A stretch of DNA of 64,000 bases, from assembly GCA_030141605.1 (NCBI GenBank), contig JAQGDQ010002388.1, positions 1 to 64,000 of the forward strand, written 5' to 3'. The notes under the pieces are model-generated. The model was not told where the DNA came from and did no database searches. It worked only from the letters and a program-made list of their open reading frames with translations. The stretch is from Tubiluchus corallicola (taxonomy: Eukaryota; Priapulida; Priapulimorpha; Priapulimorphida; Tubiluchidae). A program made the position numbers and the translations under genes. Each line of letters begins with the position of its first letter. Position 1 is the stretch's first letter. Positions 45,042 to 56,100 of this stretch are shown here, piece by piece.

Positions 45042-45095
45042 AATTATCATGCGGCTTCAAGGCTAGTATCAAACCATAAAAACAGGGAGAGTATC

Positions 45096-46055
45096 ATGCC
45101 AACAACAGCTCTACAACCTGAGTTAAAGCTGCGATCCACTCGTAAGAAGACCTTAGAGACTTCTAAAATATCGTATGCACGGATATTTCTTTTACCTCTT
45201 TTGGCAACTCTTGTGCTGGTTGCTGGTTGGCCGCTTGTAAAGACAATTTATTTTAGTATTACTGATGCCGAGTTAGAGACAATTTCAGATTACAGTTTCA
45301 TTGGTTTTAGTAACTATCTGGAATATTATGATGGGGAATGGTATGGTATTTTGGCTGATTCCTTATGGTGGCGTTCTGTTTGGAATACCTTTTTATTTAC
45401 GATTATTTCTGTTTCTCTTGAGACATTTTTAGGAATTATTGTCGCGTTGGCATTAAACGTTTCTTTTCCAGCACGAGGAATTGTGCGGGCGGCGATTTTA
45501 ATTCCTTGGGCGATTCCAACGATTGTTTCTGCTAAGATGTGGGCTTGGATGCTTGATGACCAGCTGGGGATTATCAACGATCTTTTAATCCGCATGAATA
45601 TTCTATCTGAGGGAATTGCCTGGACCTCTAACATTCATACAGCTTTATTGACGATTATTCTTGTGGATGTTTGGAAGACAACGCCTTTTATGGCTTTATT
45701 GATTTTAGCGGCGCTTCAAATTCTTCCTAAGGATGTTTTTGAGGCGGCTAAAATCGATGGCGCTGGTCCTGTAAGGCGTTTTTTCTCTATTTCGCTTCCT
45801 TTGATTGCGCCTGCTTTAACGGTTGCGATCACTTTCCGAGCTCTTGATGCGCTACGTGTTTTTGATCTGATTTACATTCTCACACCCAATAACGAGGCTG
45901 TTATGTCCATGTCGGTTTATGCCCGTCGTCAGCTGATTGAATATTCCAAGGTTGGTCATGGTTCTGCTGCATCGACAGTTTTATTTCTGACTATCGGTTT
46001 TATCACGCTTATGTATTTGCGGATCAGCCGGAAGAATTTTGAACGGGGGATGTAG
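45096..46055 (+). CDS. Sugar ABC transporter permease, MalF type (system 3)
   Basis: The 319-residue protein has a basic cytoplasmic N-terminus of about 28 residues, six membrane segments, and the EAA motif EAAKIDGAGPVRRFFSISLP (about residues 212-231). It resembles ThuF-type permeases. An AGGGAGAG site precedes the ATG. It is followed by the MalG-type gene after three bases. Confidence 0.9.
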   Translation: MPTTALQPELKLRSTRKKTLETSKISYARIFLLPLLATLVLVAGWPLVKTIYFSITDAELETISDYSFIGFSNYLEYYDGEWYGILADSLWWRSVWNTFLFTIISVSLETFLGIIVALALNVSFPARGIVRAAILIPWAIPTIVSAKMWAWMLDDQLGIINDLLIRMNILSEGIAWTSNIHTALLTIILVDVWKTTPFMALLILAALQILPKDVFEAAKIDGAGPVRRFFSISLPLIAPALTVAITFRALDALRVFDLIYILTPNNEAVMSMSVYARRQLIEYSKVGHGSAASTVLFLTIGFITLMYLRISRKNFERGM

Positions 46056-46058
46056 CTT

Positions 46059-46895
46059 ATGGAACGGATCACACCTTATTTTCTTAAGATGTCTTTTTAT
46101 ATGTTAATTTTAATTATTATTATTTTTTCTCTATTCCCCTTTTATTATGCGGTTTTGACTTCATTAAAGAGCGGGACAGCTCTTTTTGAAACGACTTATT
46201 TTCCTAAACAGATTGATTTTTCAAATTATAAGTCTGTTTTAACAAAAGGAAGTTTTCTGCGCAATATTTTTAACTCTGTTTTTGTTGCGAGCAGTGTTGT
46301 TATTGTTTCTTTACTGATGTCTATCACAGCGGCCTGGGCTTTAGGACGTGTGAGTTTCAAAGGGCGTGGTTTACTACTTATGACGATTTTAGGGGTTTCC
46401 ATGTTTCCGCAGGTCGCTGTGTTATCCGGTTTATATGAGATTGTTCGCTGGATGAATTTATTTAATTCTCCTTGGGCGCTTATTTTTTCTTATATGATTT
46501 TCACGCTTCCCTTTACAGTGTGGGTTCTCACGACGTTTATTTCTTCTCTTCCGAAAGAGATTGAAGAAAGCACCTATATTGACGGAGGCACACCATGGAC
46601 AGTTGTTTTCAGCATTTTCCTGCCACTTATGTGGCCGGCGCTTGTAACGACGGGTCTTTTAGCGTTTATAGGCGCCTGGAATGAATTTCTTTTTGCGTTA
46701 ACCTTTACGTTAACAAACGAACAAAGGACAGTGACTGTTGCCATCTCTCAGATTAGTGGCGGCTCAGAGCATGAGATCCCTTGGGGAAATATTATGGCAG
46801 CGTCTGTTATTGTGACGTTACCTTTAGTTGCTTTAGTTTTATTTTTCCAGCGGCGGATTGTCTCTGGTTTAACGGCGGGCGCTGTCAAAGGGTAA
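46059..46895 (+). CDS. Sugar ABC transporter permease, MalG type (system 3)
   Basis: The 278-residue protein has six membrane segments, an EAA-like motif EESTYIDGGTPWTVVFSIFLP, and the C-terminus RRIVSGLTAGAVKG. It resembles ThuG. No ATPase follows, and the next gene is the alpha-glucosidase. The system must use an ATPase encoded elsewhere, for example the one at 37794-38885. Confidence 0.9.
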   Translation: MERITPYFLKMSFYMLILIIIIFSLFPFYYAVLTSLKSGTALFETTYFPKQIDFSNYKSVLTKGSFLRNIFNSVFVASSVVIVSLLMSITAAWALGRVSFKGRGLLLMTILGVSMFPQVAVLSGLYEIVRWMNLFNSPWALIFSYMIFTLPFTVWVLTTFISSLPKEIEESTYIDGGTPWTVVFSIFLPLMWPALVTTGLLAFIGAWNEFLFALTFTLTNEQRTVTVAISQISGGSEHEIPWGNIMAASVIVTLPLVALVLFFQRRIVSGLTAGAVKG

Positions 46896-46931
46896 AACTG
46901 TTTAATCTAATAATTACTTTAAGGAAAAAAA

Positions 46932-48578
46932 ATGACACACACGATAAAAAAAGATTGGTGGAGAGGCGCTGTTATCTATCAAATTTATCCTCGTTCCTAC
47001 TATGATTCTAATGGCGATGGCGTTGGGGATTTAGAGGGCGTTACAGAAAAGCTTGACTATGTTGCTTCTCTAGGGGTTGATGGTATTTGGCTCTCACCGT
47101 TTTTTCCGTCTCCCATGAAGGATTTTGGCTATGATGTTTCGGATTATTGTGATGTTGATCCTTTATTTGGTTCATTATCTGATTTTGATTCTCTGGTTAA
47201 AAAGGCGCATTCTTTGGGCTTAAAAGTGATTATTGATCAAGTTATCAGTCATACATCTGATCAGCATCCTTGGTTTCAGGAAAGTCGCCAAAGCCGGGAT
47301 AATCCCAAAGCGGGCTGGTATGTATGGGCTGATCCGAAAGCAGATGGCACACCGCCTAACAACTGGTTGTCGATTTTCGGAGGAAGTGCTTGGCAGTGGG
47401 ATACGCGTCGTTGCCAATATTATATGCATAATTTTCTTAAGGAGCAGCCGGATATCAATTTTCATCATCCCCAAGCCCGGCAAGCGCTTCTTAATACGCT
47501 AGAGTTCTGGCTTAAGAGGGGTGTTGATGGTTTTCGTTTTGACACGGTGAATTTTTATTATCATGATGATTTATTGCGTAATAATCCTGCAGAGGAACGT
47601 CCTGGTGTTATTTTAGATATTGCGTCTTCAAACCCTTATGGATATCAGCAGCATTTATTTGACAAGACTCGTCCGGAAAATATTGATTTTATGGAAGATA
47701 TTCGATCATTGCTGGATCGGTATGGCGCGACGACCTCTCTTGGAGAGGTCGGGGCCAGTCTTGACAGTATGCGTGTTATCTCGGATTATACGAAATCTAG
47801 CGAGCGTCTTCATATGTGTTATGGCTTTGATTTTATGAACTGTCCTTTAGAGACATCATATTTCCGCGAGCGTATTTCTGCGTTTGAGGAGATGAAGGAA
47901 GGGTGGATCTGTTGGGCGTTATCCAACCATGACTCGCCTCGCCATATCAGCAACTGGAGTCAAAAAGAGGAGGATCATGTTCCTTTAGCAAGGATGCTTC
48001 TTGTTTTACTGTTATGTTTAAGAGGAACGGCTTGTCTCTATCAAGGTGAGGAACTTGGGCTTGAGGAAGCGGATATTGCGTTTGAGGATCTTCAAGATCC
48101 GTGTGGAATTGAGTTCTGGCCTGAATGGAAGGGGCGTGACGGCTGTAGAACACCGATGCCTTGGGAGGGCGCAAAAACCCATGCTGCTTTTATTAAGGGC
48201 GCTCCTTCTTCTGTAAAGCCTTGGTTACCTATTCCTGAATCTCATAAGAAGAAGGCAGTTTCTTGCCAAGAGGGCCGTGAGGAGTCTTTATTATCTTTTT
48301 ATAGAATGGCTATTCCTTGGTATAAATCTCATGAACCTTTAGTTAAGGGGGATATTTCTTTTCCTAGTGAGTCTCCTTCCCTTTTGGTTTTTAATCGGGA
48401 GTATAGAGGTGAAAAAATACTGTGTCTTTTTAATTTTTCTTCTATGCCTCAGCAATGGGAATTTTCTTCCGATGATGATGCATGGACGATTGAGCCTCTT
48501 TTGCACAATGGATCTTTTTTAAATGGAAAGACAATTGATATAGATAAATATGGGTTTTTCATTTGCAAAACGGTATGA
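46932..48578 (+). CDS. GH13 alpha-glucosidase (oligo-1,6-glucosidase/AglA group)
   Basis: The 548-residue protein is a complete GH13 enzyme. It has AVIYQIYPRSYYDSNGDGVGD and GYDVSDYCDVDP at the N-terminus, the nucleophile Asp in GFRFDTVNF (about residue 208), the acid/base Glu in TSLGEVG, and the stabilising Asp in SNHDSPR. There is no signal peptide. It should hydrolyse alpha-glucosides such as maltose, sucrose or isomaltose after uptake by system 3. It is the last gene of this operon. AAGGAAA precedes the ATG. Confidence 0.92.
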   Translation: MTHTIKKDWWRGAVIYQIYPRSYYDSNGDGVGDLEGVTEKLDYVASLGVDGIWLSPFFPSPMKDFGYDVSDYCDVDPLFGSLSDFDSLVKKAHSLGLKVIIDQVISHTSDQHPWFQESRQSRDNPKAGWYVWADPKADGTPPNNWLSIFGGSAWQWDTRRCQYYMHNFLKEQPDINFHHPQARQALLNTLEFWLKRGVDGFRFDTVNFYYHDDLLRNNPAEERPGVILDIASSNPYGYQQHLFDKTRPENIDFMEDIRSLLDRYGATTSLGEVGASLDSMRVISDYTKSSERLHMCYGFDFMNCPLETSYFRERISAFEEMKEGWICWALSNHDSPRHISNWSQKEEDHVPLARMLLVLLLCLRGTACLYQGEELGLEEADIAFEDLQDPCGIEFWPEWKGRDGCRTPMPWEGAKTHAAFIKGAPSSVKPWLPIPESHKKKAVSCQEGREESLLSFYRMAIPWYKSHEPLVKGDISFPSESPSLLVFNREYRGEKILCLFNFSSMPQQWEFSSDDDAWTIEPLLHNGSFLNGKTIDIDKYGFFICKTV

Positions 48579-48689
48579 AATAGCGTTGTTTAGGCAAGAG
48601 AGTTAGGAGTGTTTTTCTCTTTATTTCAATGAAGCGATTTCGCTGGGGCTTATTTCTATTGTTTTTCTTGTTAGCAGAGCGATTGATTT

Positions 48690-50813
48690 ATGGCATCTAC
48701 TTTATTTCAAAGAGAAAATACGACTTTACCACAGGGTAATGGGAATATACCTGCTTTACCTTTAAAAGCTAGGAGAGACTCTTTTTTTCTGACGGCGTGG
48801 TTTGCTGTTGCTTTTGCGAGTGGAATTGGTATTTTTTTATGGTTTCCGTATAATCCGCCTCTTTTTCCATTTTATGCAGGTTTTTTTCTTTTTTTCACAG
48901 CGGCTATTTTAGGAAGAGAGAGTCAATTTTTACGTATTTTTTTTATTTGTCTTCTTTTTTTCTCGTTTGGATTTCTGATTGCCTCTTGGCGCACGTCTTT
49001 TTTAGACACACGCCTTCTTCCTGACCCTTTAAGAAATATATGGATAAAAGCGTCTGTTGCGAAAGTCGAGCCTCACCCTTACGGGAGTCGTTTATTGCTT
49101 AGTGATTTGGCTGTGTCACGCCATGAATCGATTCCAATGCCTCAATTTGTGAGAATAACCACCCGTGATTTACAGTCGATTATCTTTCCTGGCGATATGA
49201 TCCGCACACAAGTGACTCTTCTTCCTCCTTCTTTTCCTCTTTATCCTGGCGGATTTAATTTTCGTCGTCATGCTTATTTTCAAAAAATTGGAGCTTATGG
49301 ATATGCGACAAGACCTATTTCTATGATAAACCGTTCTGAACAGGCGTGTTCTTTTTCCTGTTATCTTGCAAAGGTGCGTTATAAAATCGGTGAGCGTATC
49401 AGTAGAAACCTTCCTCATGAGCGAGGAGATATTGCCAGAATTTTTATTACCGGAGAGCGCTCGATTCTTCCGAATCAGACTTATGAGCAGATTCAGCAAT
49501 CGGGGCTGGCGCATATTCTAGCGATTTCAGGTTTACATATTGGTCTTGTTGCTGTAAGTGTTTTTAGTGCTTTAAGGTTTATACTGGCTCTTGTTCCTTT
49601 TCTCGCTTTAAATTATCCGATAAAAAAATGGTCTGCTATTATTGCTATGTGTGTGACTGTGTGCTGGACGCTTTTAGCGGGAGCACCGCATTCTGCCATT
49701 CGGGCTTGTATTATGACGTCTGTTATGTTTATAGCGATTCTTTGTGATCGGAAGGCTATTTCTATCCATACGCTTTCTTTAGCGGCGATTCTTATTCTTG
49801 TGTTATGGCCAGAGAGTTTACTTTCGCCGAGTTTTCAGCTTTCTTTTTCAGCGACAGCTTCATTAATTATTTTTTGGGATCGTTATTCCTTCCGGATTAT
49901 TGGTAATTCGTCACATTTTTTTCTAAGGAATTTTATTCAAAAGCCGATAGCGATTATCATAGCAACGCTTGTCACCACTTTAGCCACAACGCCTATTGCT
50001 TTTTGGCAATTTGGTTTTATTGCCAAGTGGGGTATTATTTCCAATATTATTGCTATTCCTATTGCCTCTCTGATTATTATGCCCTGTGCGCTTGCCGCTA
50101 TTTTTTTGATGCCGCTAGGTTTTGAGAAATTTCCTTTGATGGGGATGGAGTTTGGTATTGATATTATTTTAAAAACAGCGCGTTATGTCGCATCGATTCC
50201 TGAGACAACTTTGATGCTTCCGCAGATTTCCTTATGGGCGACTCTTCTTCTGGTTTTTTTCATGCTTTGTTTTTTTCTTATTTCCGGTAAAGTGCGCTAT
50301 GCTGCTTTTCTTTTTCTGCTTCCTCTTATATTTTTTCCTTCTATGATTATTGCTCCTGTCGCTGATATTTTCATCAACGAAAACGGGCGACTGATGGCTT
50401 TTCATTCGGGAGATAAATTTTACTTTTCTTCTTTAAGACGCGAGAAATTCACACAAAAAGCATGGGGGCAGAAAGCAGGAATAAAAGACAATAATATTGT
50501 CTCTTGGAAAGACTCTTCTTCTCCTGTTATATGTGAGGAGGTTTTCTGTAGGTTAACGTTTAAAAACCACTCTATTGTATTTTTACCCGATGCAGAAACG
50601 TTATCTGACGCATGCCCTAGCACCGATATTTTCATCGCGCCTTTTCTCTCTCGTTTAACCTGCAGTGCCGATACTGTTATCGGCAAGGAGGATATTTTTG
50701 AAAATGGAGCTCATGTTCTTTTTATACATGATGATAAAATCATTGTTGAAAATACAAAGGGGCAAAAGGAAACACGGCCATGGAACAGTTTGGATTTTGT
50801 TCAAAAAAAATAA
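48690..50813 (+). CDS. comEC: ComEC/Rec2-family competence membrane protein
   Basis: The 707-residue protein has N-terminal membrane segments, an OB-like soluble region (DUF4131, about residues 60-220) and the competence domain with GLAHILAISGLHIGLVA near residue 275, followed by many membrane helices to about residue 550. ComEC forms the inner-membrane channel for DNA uptake. The last 150 residues lack the HxHxDH metal motif of the metallo-beta-lactamase domain, so that part is degenerate or different. No other com gene is in view. The ribosome binding site is weak. Confidence 0.87.
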   Translation: MASTLFQRENTTLPQGNGNIPALPLKARRDSFFLTAWFAVAFASGIGIFLWFPYNPPLFPFYAGFFLFFTAAILGRESQFLRIFFICLLFFSFGFLIASWRTSFLDTRLLPDPLRNIWIKASVAKVEPHPYGSRLLLSDLAVSRHESIPMPQFVRITTRDLQSIIFPGDMIRTQVTLLPPSFPLYPGGFNFRRHAYFQKIGAYGYATRPISMINRSEQACSFSCYLAKVRYKIGERISRNLPHERGDIARIFITGERSILPNQTYEQIQQSGLAHILAISGLHIGLVAVSVFSALRFILALVPFLALNYPIKKWSAIIAMCVTVCWTLLAGAPHSAIRACIMTSVMFIAILCDRKAISIHTLSLAAILILVLWPESLLSPSFQLSFSATASLIIFWDRYSFRIIGNSSHFFLRNFIQKPIAIIIATLVTTLATTPIAFWQFGFIAKWGIISNIIAIPIASLIIMPCALAAIFLMPLGFEKFPLMGMEFGIDIILKTARYVASIPETTLMLPQISLWATLLLVFFMLCFFLISGKVRYAAFLFLLPLIFFPSMIIAPVADIFINENGRLMAFHSGDKFYFSSLRREKFTQKAWGQKAGIKDNNIVSWKDSSSPVICEEVFCRLTFKNHSIVFLPDAETLSDACPSTDIFIAPFLSRLTCSADTVIGKEDIFENGAHVLFIHDDKIIVENTKGQKETRPWNSLDFVQKK

Positions 50814-50932
50814 AAATTTATAATGACCTTTGTAATAAAAATAGATACTATTAAGGGGGATTTTCCTCTTATATTATGTTGTATATGCGGAAAGGGGAAA
50901 AAGGGTATAAAAAAAGGATAAAGGAGAAAATT

Positions 50933-51970
50933 ATGCCTCTTGTTTCTATGCGTCAACTTCTTGATCATGCTGCCGAGCATCATTATGGGCATCCTGCATT
51001 TAACGTCAGTAACATTGAGCAAATTCATGCTGTATTTTCAGCGGCTTCTCATGTGGAAGCGCCTGTTATCATGCAATTTAGCCGCAGTGCAAGACAGTAT
51101 ATGAAAGACAGTTTTATCAAAGAGATTATCTGTGCGATCAGTGAAGAATATCCTTCTGTTCCTTTTGCTGTCCATCAGGATCATGGTAATTCTTTACAGA
51201 CTTGTTTATCAGCTATTCAGGCGGGTTTTTCTTCTGTTATGATGGATGGTTCGCTGGAATCGGATGGAAAGACTCCTTCTTCCTTTGACTATAATGTTTC
51301 TGTTACCCGTGAGATTGTTGAGGCTGCGCATGGTGTCGGTGTTTCTGTGGAGGGGGAACTTGGTATCTTAGGATCTTTAGAGACTGGAGAGGGCGAGAAA
51401 GAAGATGGCCATGGCTTTGAAGGAAAGCTTTCCCGTGAGGCTCTATTAACAGACCCTCTGGAAGCGGAAGAATTTGTCAAGAAAACAAATGTTGACGCTT
51501 TAGCGGTTGCTTTAGGAACATCTCATGGAGCATATAAATTCTCTCGTAAGCCTGATAGTGAAATTTTAGCGATTGATCGTATTGCGGAGATTAACTCCCG
51601 TTTGCCCAATACGCATTTAGTGATGCATGGTTCGTCTTCTGTTCCTCAGGAAATACAGGATAAAATCAATAGCCATGGTGGCTCTATACCGCAGACATTT
51701 GGTGTTCCTACGGAAGAAATTCAGCGTAGTATTAAGAACGGTGTCCGGAAAGTTAATATTGATACGGATTTAAGAATGGCTTTTACGGCGGCTATTCGTG
51801 AGCATTTTGTTCAAAAGCCGGCTGATTTTGATGTCAGGAAATATTTAGGGATTGCTTCTGAGGCGATGCGTGCTCTTTGTGAACAGCGTTATCATGAATT
51901 TGGGTGTGTTGGAAAATCTCCTTCTATTAAGCCAAAAAATTTAAGAACAATGGTTCATTTTTACAGTTAA
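50933..51970 (+). CDS. fba: Class II fructose-bisphosphate aldolase (CbbA/Fba type)
   Basis: The protein of 345 residues has the Zn-dependent class II aldolase motifs: GHPAFNVSN at the N-terminus, AVHQDHG with Zn-ligand and catalytic residues (about 80-86), VSVEGELG (about 138), GTSHGAYKF (about 198-206), MHGSSSVP (about 232) and KVNIDTDLR. It cleaves fructose-1,6-bisphosphate, or a related ketose bisphosphate. The ATG at 50933 follows AAGGAGA; the longer frame to 50876 lacks a site. It stands between comEC and a glycosyltransferase gene. Confidence 0.92.
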   Translation: MPLVSMRQLLDHAAEHHYGHPAFNVSNIEQIHAVFSAASHVEAPVIMQFSRSARQYMKDSFIKEIICAISEEYPSVPFAVHQDHGNSLQTCLSAIQAGFSSVMMDGSLESDGKTPSSFDYNVSVTREIVEAAHGVGVSVEGELGILGSLETGEGEKEDGHGFEGKLSREALLTDPLEAEEFVKKTNVDALAVALGTSHGAYKFSRKPDSEILAIDRIAEINSRLPNTHLVMHGSSSVPQEIQDKINSHGGSIPQTFGVPTEEIQRSIKNGVRKVNIDTDLRMAFTAAIREHFVQKPADFDVRKYLGIASEAMRALCEQRYHEFGCVGKSPSIKPKNLRTMVHFYS

Positions 51971-52001
51971 TTTTTTAACGCTTTTCAGGAAGACACTCTT
52001 T

Positions 52002-53072
52002 ATGAAGATTGCCATTGTTTTGCCGCGTAACTTACATTTTAGCGCGATTGCGCCAACTTCTATAGATACGGTGGCGCGCCATTTCGCAGAAAACAGCGAA
52101 TATCGTTCTGATATTCGTGTTTTTTGCACGCATTCCGATGGAACGATTGACTCTTTGGATGTTTGCACGATTGCGCCGCAGAAGCGTTGGCTCTCGGCTC
52201 TTCTTGTTTCTTTAAGAGCGTTTCAACCTGATCTTATAGAGGTTCATCAGCATGTCCCTTCTGCGGCATGGATTGCTCGAAATTATGTAGACTGCCCTGT
52301 TGTTTGCTTTCGACATAATCATTCTAAGCCGCCTTCTTTGTTGAAGCGTTATTTTATTAAATATCGAAGGCTTATGCCTCTTGCGCATTTTATTTTTGTG
52401 AGTGATTTTTGCCGTAGCCAATTTATCGATCTTTTCCCAGAGTTTCAAAAAAAGGCGTCAACAGTTTATAATGCGATTCCTATCACGCCTTGGCTTGGCA
52501 GTCCTAGCAGCAAGGAAAATATTATTGCTTTTTCAGGGCGACTGGATGAAAAGAAGGGTGTAGAGCCTTTTGCCCAGGCGTTAGCGTATTTCCTTCCTCA
52601 TTCACCCGAGTGGAAAGCTGTTCTTATAACCTCTATCAGTAAAAGCGGAACTTCTCTTGAGAAGAGAGTTGAGAAAATTTTAAAACCTCTTCAGCATCAA
52701 GTTCGCTGGTATAAAAACAGCCCTCCTTCTCAGGTTCAAGAAATTATGAAACGTGTTTCCATTATGGTGATACCCAGCGCACACGAATCTTTTGGTCTTG
52801 TTGCTTTAGAAAGCCATATAGCGGGCGCCGCTATCATCAGCTCCGGTGTTGGTGGTTTAAGGGAGGTCAGCCAAGAGAATGCGTTTTATCTTACAGAAAT
52901 AACCTCCAGAGGGATCGTGCATTCTCTTGAAGTATTAACGGCTGATTCAGCGCTGCGAAATCGTTTGCAAACGCAAGGGCAACAGTATGTTTTCAAAGCT
53001 TTTTCTATTGCAGCTCAGGCTAAAAAACTCGATACAATTCGGCAGGAAATCTGCTTTACTCATAAGCGATAA
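52002..53072 (+). CDS. Glycosyltransferase family 4
   Basis: The 356-residue protein has a GT-B fold. The C-terminal half opens with AFSGRLDEKKGVEPFAQAL (about residue 178) and carries PSAHESFGLVALE (about 257-269), which contains the EX7E motif that binds the nucleotide sugar. It may act on lipopolysaccharide or capsule; the acceptor is unknown. A CAGGAAG site precedes the ATG. It follows fba by 31 bases and converges on nrdJ. Confidence 0.85.
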   Translation: MKIAIVLPRNLHFSAIAPTSIDTVARHFAENSEYRSDIRVFCTHSDGTIDSLDVCTIAPQKRWLSALLVSLRAFQPDLIEVHQHVPSAAWIARNYVDCPVVCFRHNHSKPPSLLKRYFIKYRRLMPLAHFIFVSDFCRSQFIDLFPEFQKKASTVYNAIPITPWLGSPSSKENIIAFSGRLDEKKGVEPFAQALAYFLPHSPEWKAVLITSISKSGTSLEKRVEKILKPLQHQVRWYKNSPPSQVQEIMKRVSIMVIPSAHESFGLVALESHIAGAAIISSGVGGLREVSQENAFYLTEITSRGIVHSLEVLTADSALRNRLQTQGQQYVFKAFSIAAQAKKLDTIRQEICFTHKR

Positions 53073-53101
53073 CAGCTTTATTTTTTTCGCCACTGGCAGA
53101 T

Positions 53102-56100
53102 TTAGCTACAGCCGTTTGTTTCCCCACAGGTCATGCATTTCAAGCATGTTCCATTACGCACAAGAGTAAAATGGCCACATGCTGTACAAGGGTCGCCTTC
53201 ATACCCTTTTATACGTGCTTCATGAATTTTTTCCGCCAAATTGCTCTGAGAGACTTCTGTTTGGACAATGGCGTCTTGCTTTATCGTTTTTTTATTTTCG
53301 TTTTGGTTATTGTCTTGTGTATTTTGGTTAAGTGCTAGTTGCGCTGTTGCGTTTTTCATTTGGGTAAAGAATTCTGTGTAATGTTCATTTCCGGGAATTT
53401 TCTCATTAAATTTCTGACGGATATATCCTTGGCTGATATAGTGGCTAAACCCGTTTATTTCGTTCCCGCTTTCTTTTTCTGTTAAGCGGTCGGGAGAAAA
53501 TTCATGAGAGATCAAATCATGGGCTAAATCGTCTCTCCCTAGATAAGAAACGGCAAGTTCTCTAAAAATATAGTCAATGATGGATGTCGCCATTTTAATG
53601 GCTTTATTTCCTTCGACGATTCCAGATGGCTCGAAGCGAACGAATGTAAATGAATCGACAAATTCATCAAGAGGAACGCCGTATTGCAAGCCGATAGAAA
53701 CCGCGATAGCGAAATTATTCATCAGGCTACGGAAAGCGGCGCCTTCTTTATGCATATCGATAAAGACTTCTGCGAGAGAGCCGTCATCAAATTCACCTGT
53801 ATGGAGATAGACTTTATGTCCCCCTATTCTGGCTTTTTGTGTATAGCCTCTTCGGCGTGCTGGCGGGCGCTTTCTATGGGAACGCTCAAGGAGCTGGCTA
53901 GTTGCTTTCTGTGCAATTCGAACTGATTTTTCGACGGAGTTTTCTATTATTTCCTCTTCCTGTGTAAAGATATCATCGACAAGAGCAGCGCTTAAAGGTT
54001 GAGAAAGCTTAGATCCGTCACGATAGAGCGCATTGGCTTTCAGACCGAGTTTCCAAGAAAGCATATAAGCCTTTTTGCATTCATCGACCGTCGCAGTAGA
54101 GGGCATATTAATTGTTTTAGAGATTGCGCCTGTAATGAAGGGTTGTGCCGCGGCCATCATACGAATATGGCTTTTGACGGAAAGAAAGCGTTTTCCTGTG
54201 CGTCCACAAGGAGATGCGCATTCAAAAATAGAGAGATCTTCTTCTTTCAAGTGTGGCGCGCCTTCGACAGTCATTGTTCCGCAGACATAATTATTGGCGG
54301 CGTCGATTTCTTCCTGAGAATATCCGAGATAATTAAGCATATTGAAGGAAATATCATCGAGTAAATTGGGCGCTATTCCCAGAGTTTCCTGGCAGAATTT
54401 TTCTCCGAGGGTCCATTTATTGAAAGCAAATTTAATATCGAATGCATCTTTCAAGGCTTGTTCTATTGCTTTTATTTCTTTTTTACCGAATTTTTTCTCT
54501 TTTAATGAGTCATGATTAATTGCCGGTGAGCCTTTTAGAGTCCCTCGCCCGACGGCCCATTTAACAATATCGTCTATTTCCGTGTCACGGTAGCCTTTTT
54601 GTTCTAAGGCGAGTGGCACCATGCGGTTGATAATTCGGAAATAGCCTCCTCCTGCGAGTTTTTTAAATTTGACAAGAGCGAAATCGGGTTCGATTCCTGT
54701 TGTGTCGCAATCCATGACCAGCCCGATTGTTCCGGTAGGAGCTAGGACCGTTGTCTGAGCATTTCGATAGCCGTATTTTTCTCCCATTTCTAGGGCGCGA
54801 TCCCACGCTTTTTGGGCGGCTTTTACCAAATTTTTATCGGGGCATGCCTCGCTGTCTAAAGGAACAGGAGGAATGGAAAGACCTTCATAGCCTTCATTTT
54901 TTCCATAAGCAGCTCGTTGATGATTTCGGATAACTCGTAGCATGTTTGCTTTATTTTTTTTGAATTTTTTAAAGGTGCCTAAATATTCAGCCATTTCCGC
55001 AGAGGTCGCGTAAGCGACTGCGGTCATCAGAGCTGTAATTGTAGCGCAAATTGCTCTTCCTTTCGAGGAATCGTATGGAATGGCAGAAGCCATTAGATAG
55101 CCACCGATATTGGCATATCCCAGCCCCAATGTTCGAAAATCGTATGAGAGTTGAGCGACATTTTGGGAAGGATATTGCGCCATCGCGACAGAAATTTCCA
55201 AAGCGATTGTCCAAAGGCGCACGGCATGTTCAAATGCCGGCACGTTAAAATTCCCGTTATCATGGCGGAAGAAAGAAAGGTTTAAAGAAGCGAGGTTACA
55301 GGCTGTGTCATCCAGGAACATATATTCCGAGCATGGATTAGAAGCGTTAATACGTCCACTTTCGGGGCATGTATGCCATTCATTAATAGTTGTGTCAAAC
55401 TGTAGTCCGGGATCTGCGCATGACCATGCGGCAAAGGCAATTTTGTCCCATAGATCTGGAGCGGAAACTGTTTTCGAGACTTTTCCGTTTGAGCGCCATG
55501 TCAGATTCCAAGATTGATTATCGAGAACATTTTGAAGAAACTGGTGTGTTACGCGTACGGAATTATTGGAATTTTGTCCAGAAACTGTCACATAGGCCTC
55601 AGAATCCCAATCGCTATTTAAAATTGGAAAATCAATTTCCTTATAGCCTTGTTCAGCCAATTGTATTGCTCTAAAGATATAATTTTCCGAGACTCCCAGT
55701 TGGCGAGCTTTATGAGCAATTTTTTTCAACAGAGGGTTTGAAACGATATCAAAATTTTCTTTTCCTTTTTCATATCCTGCATGGCATGCTTTTATAATTT
55801 CATTCACATAATAATGAGAGATACGAGAGCCTGTTACCAAAGAGGCGACTTTTTGTTCTTCCTTCACTTTCCAGTCGATAAAAGCCTCTATATCGGGATG
55901 GTCGACATCTACCACGACCATTTTAGCGGCTCTTCGTGTTGTTCCTCCTGATTTAATTGCGCCGGCGGCACGATCTCCGACGGCCAGAAAGCTCATTAAT
56001 CCGGAGGAATATCCTCCTCCGGACAGGGATTCTCCTTGCGCGCGTACTTTAGAGAAATTGCTTCCCGTGCCGGAGCCATATTTAAACAGGCGCGCTTCTC

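Noticed and set aside
50933-51970. IolJ-type aldolase for inositol catabolism
   Set aside because: Sequence length and motifs fit the CbbA/Fba fructose-bisphosphate aldolase group, and it is 9 kb away from the IolD-like gene.
53999-54364. 121-codon plus-strand frame within nrdJ
   Set aside because: Antisense to conserved NrdJ sequence with no independent support.
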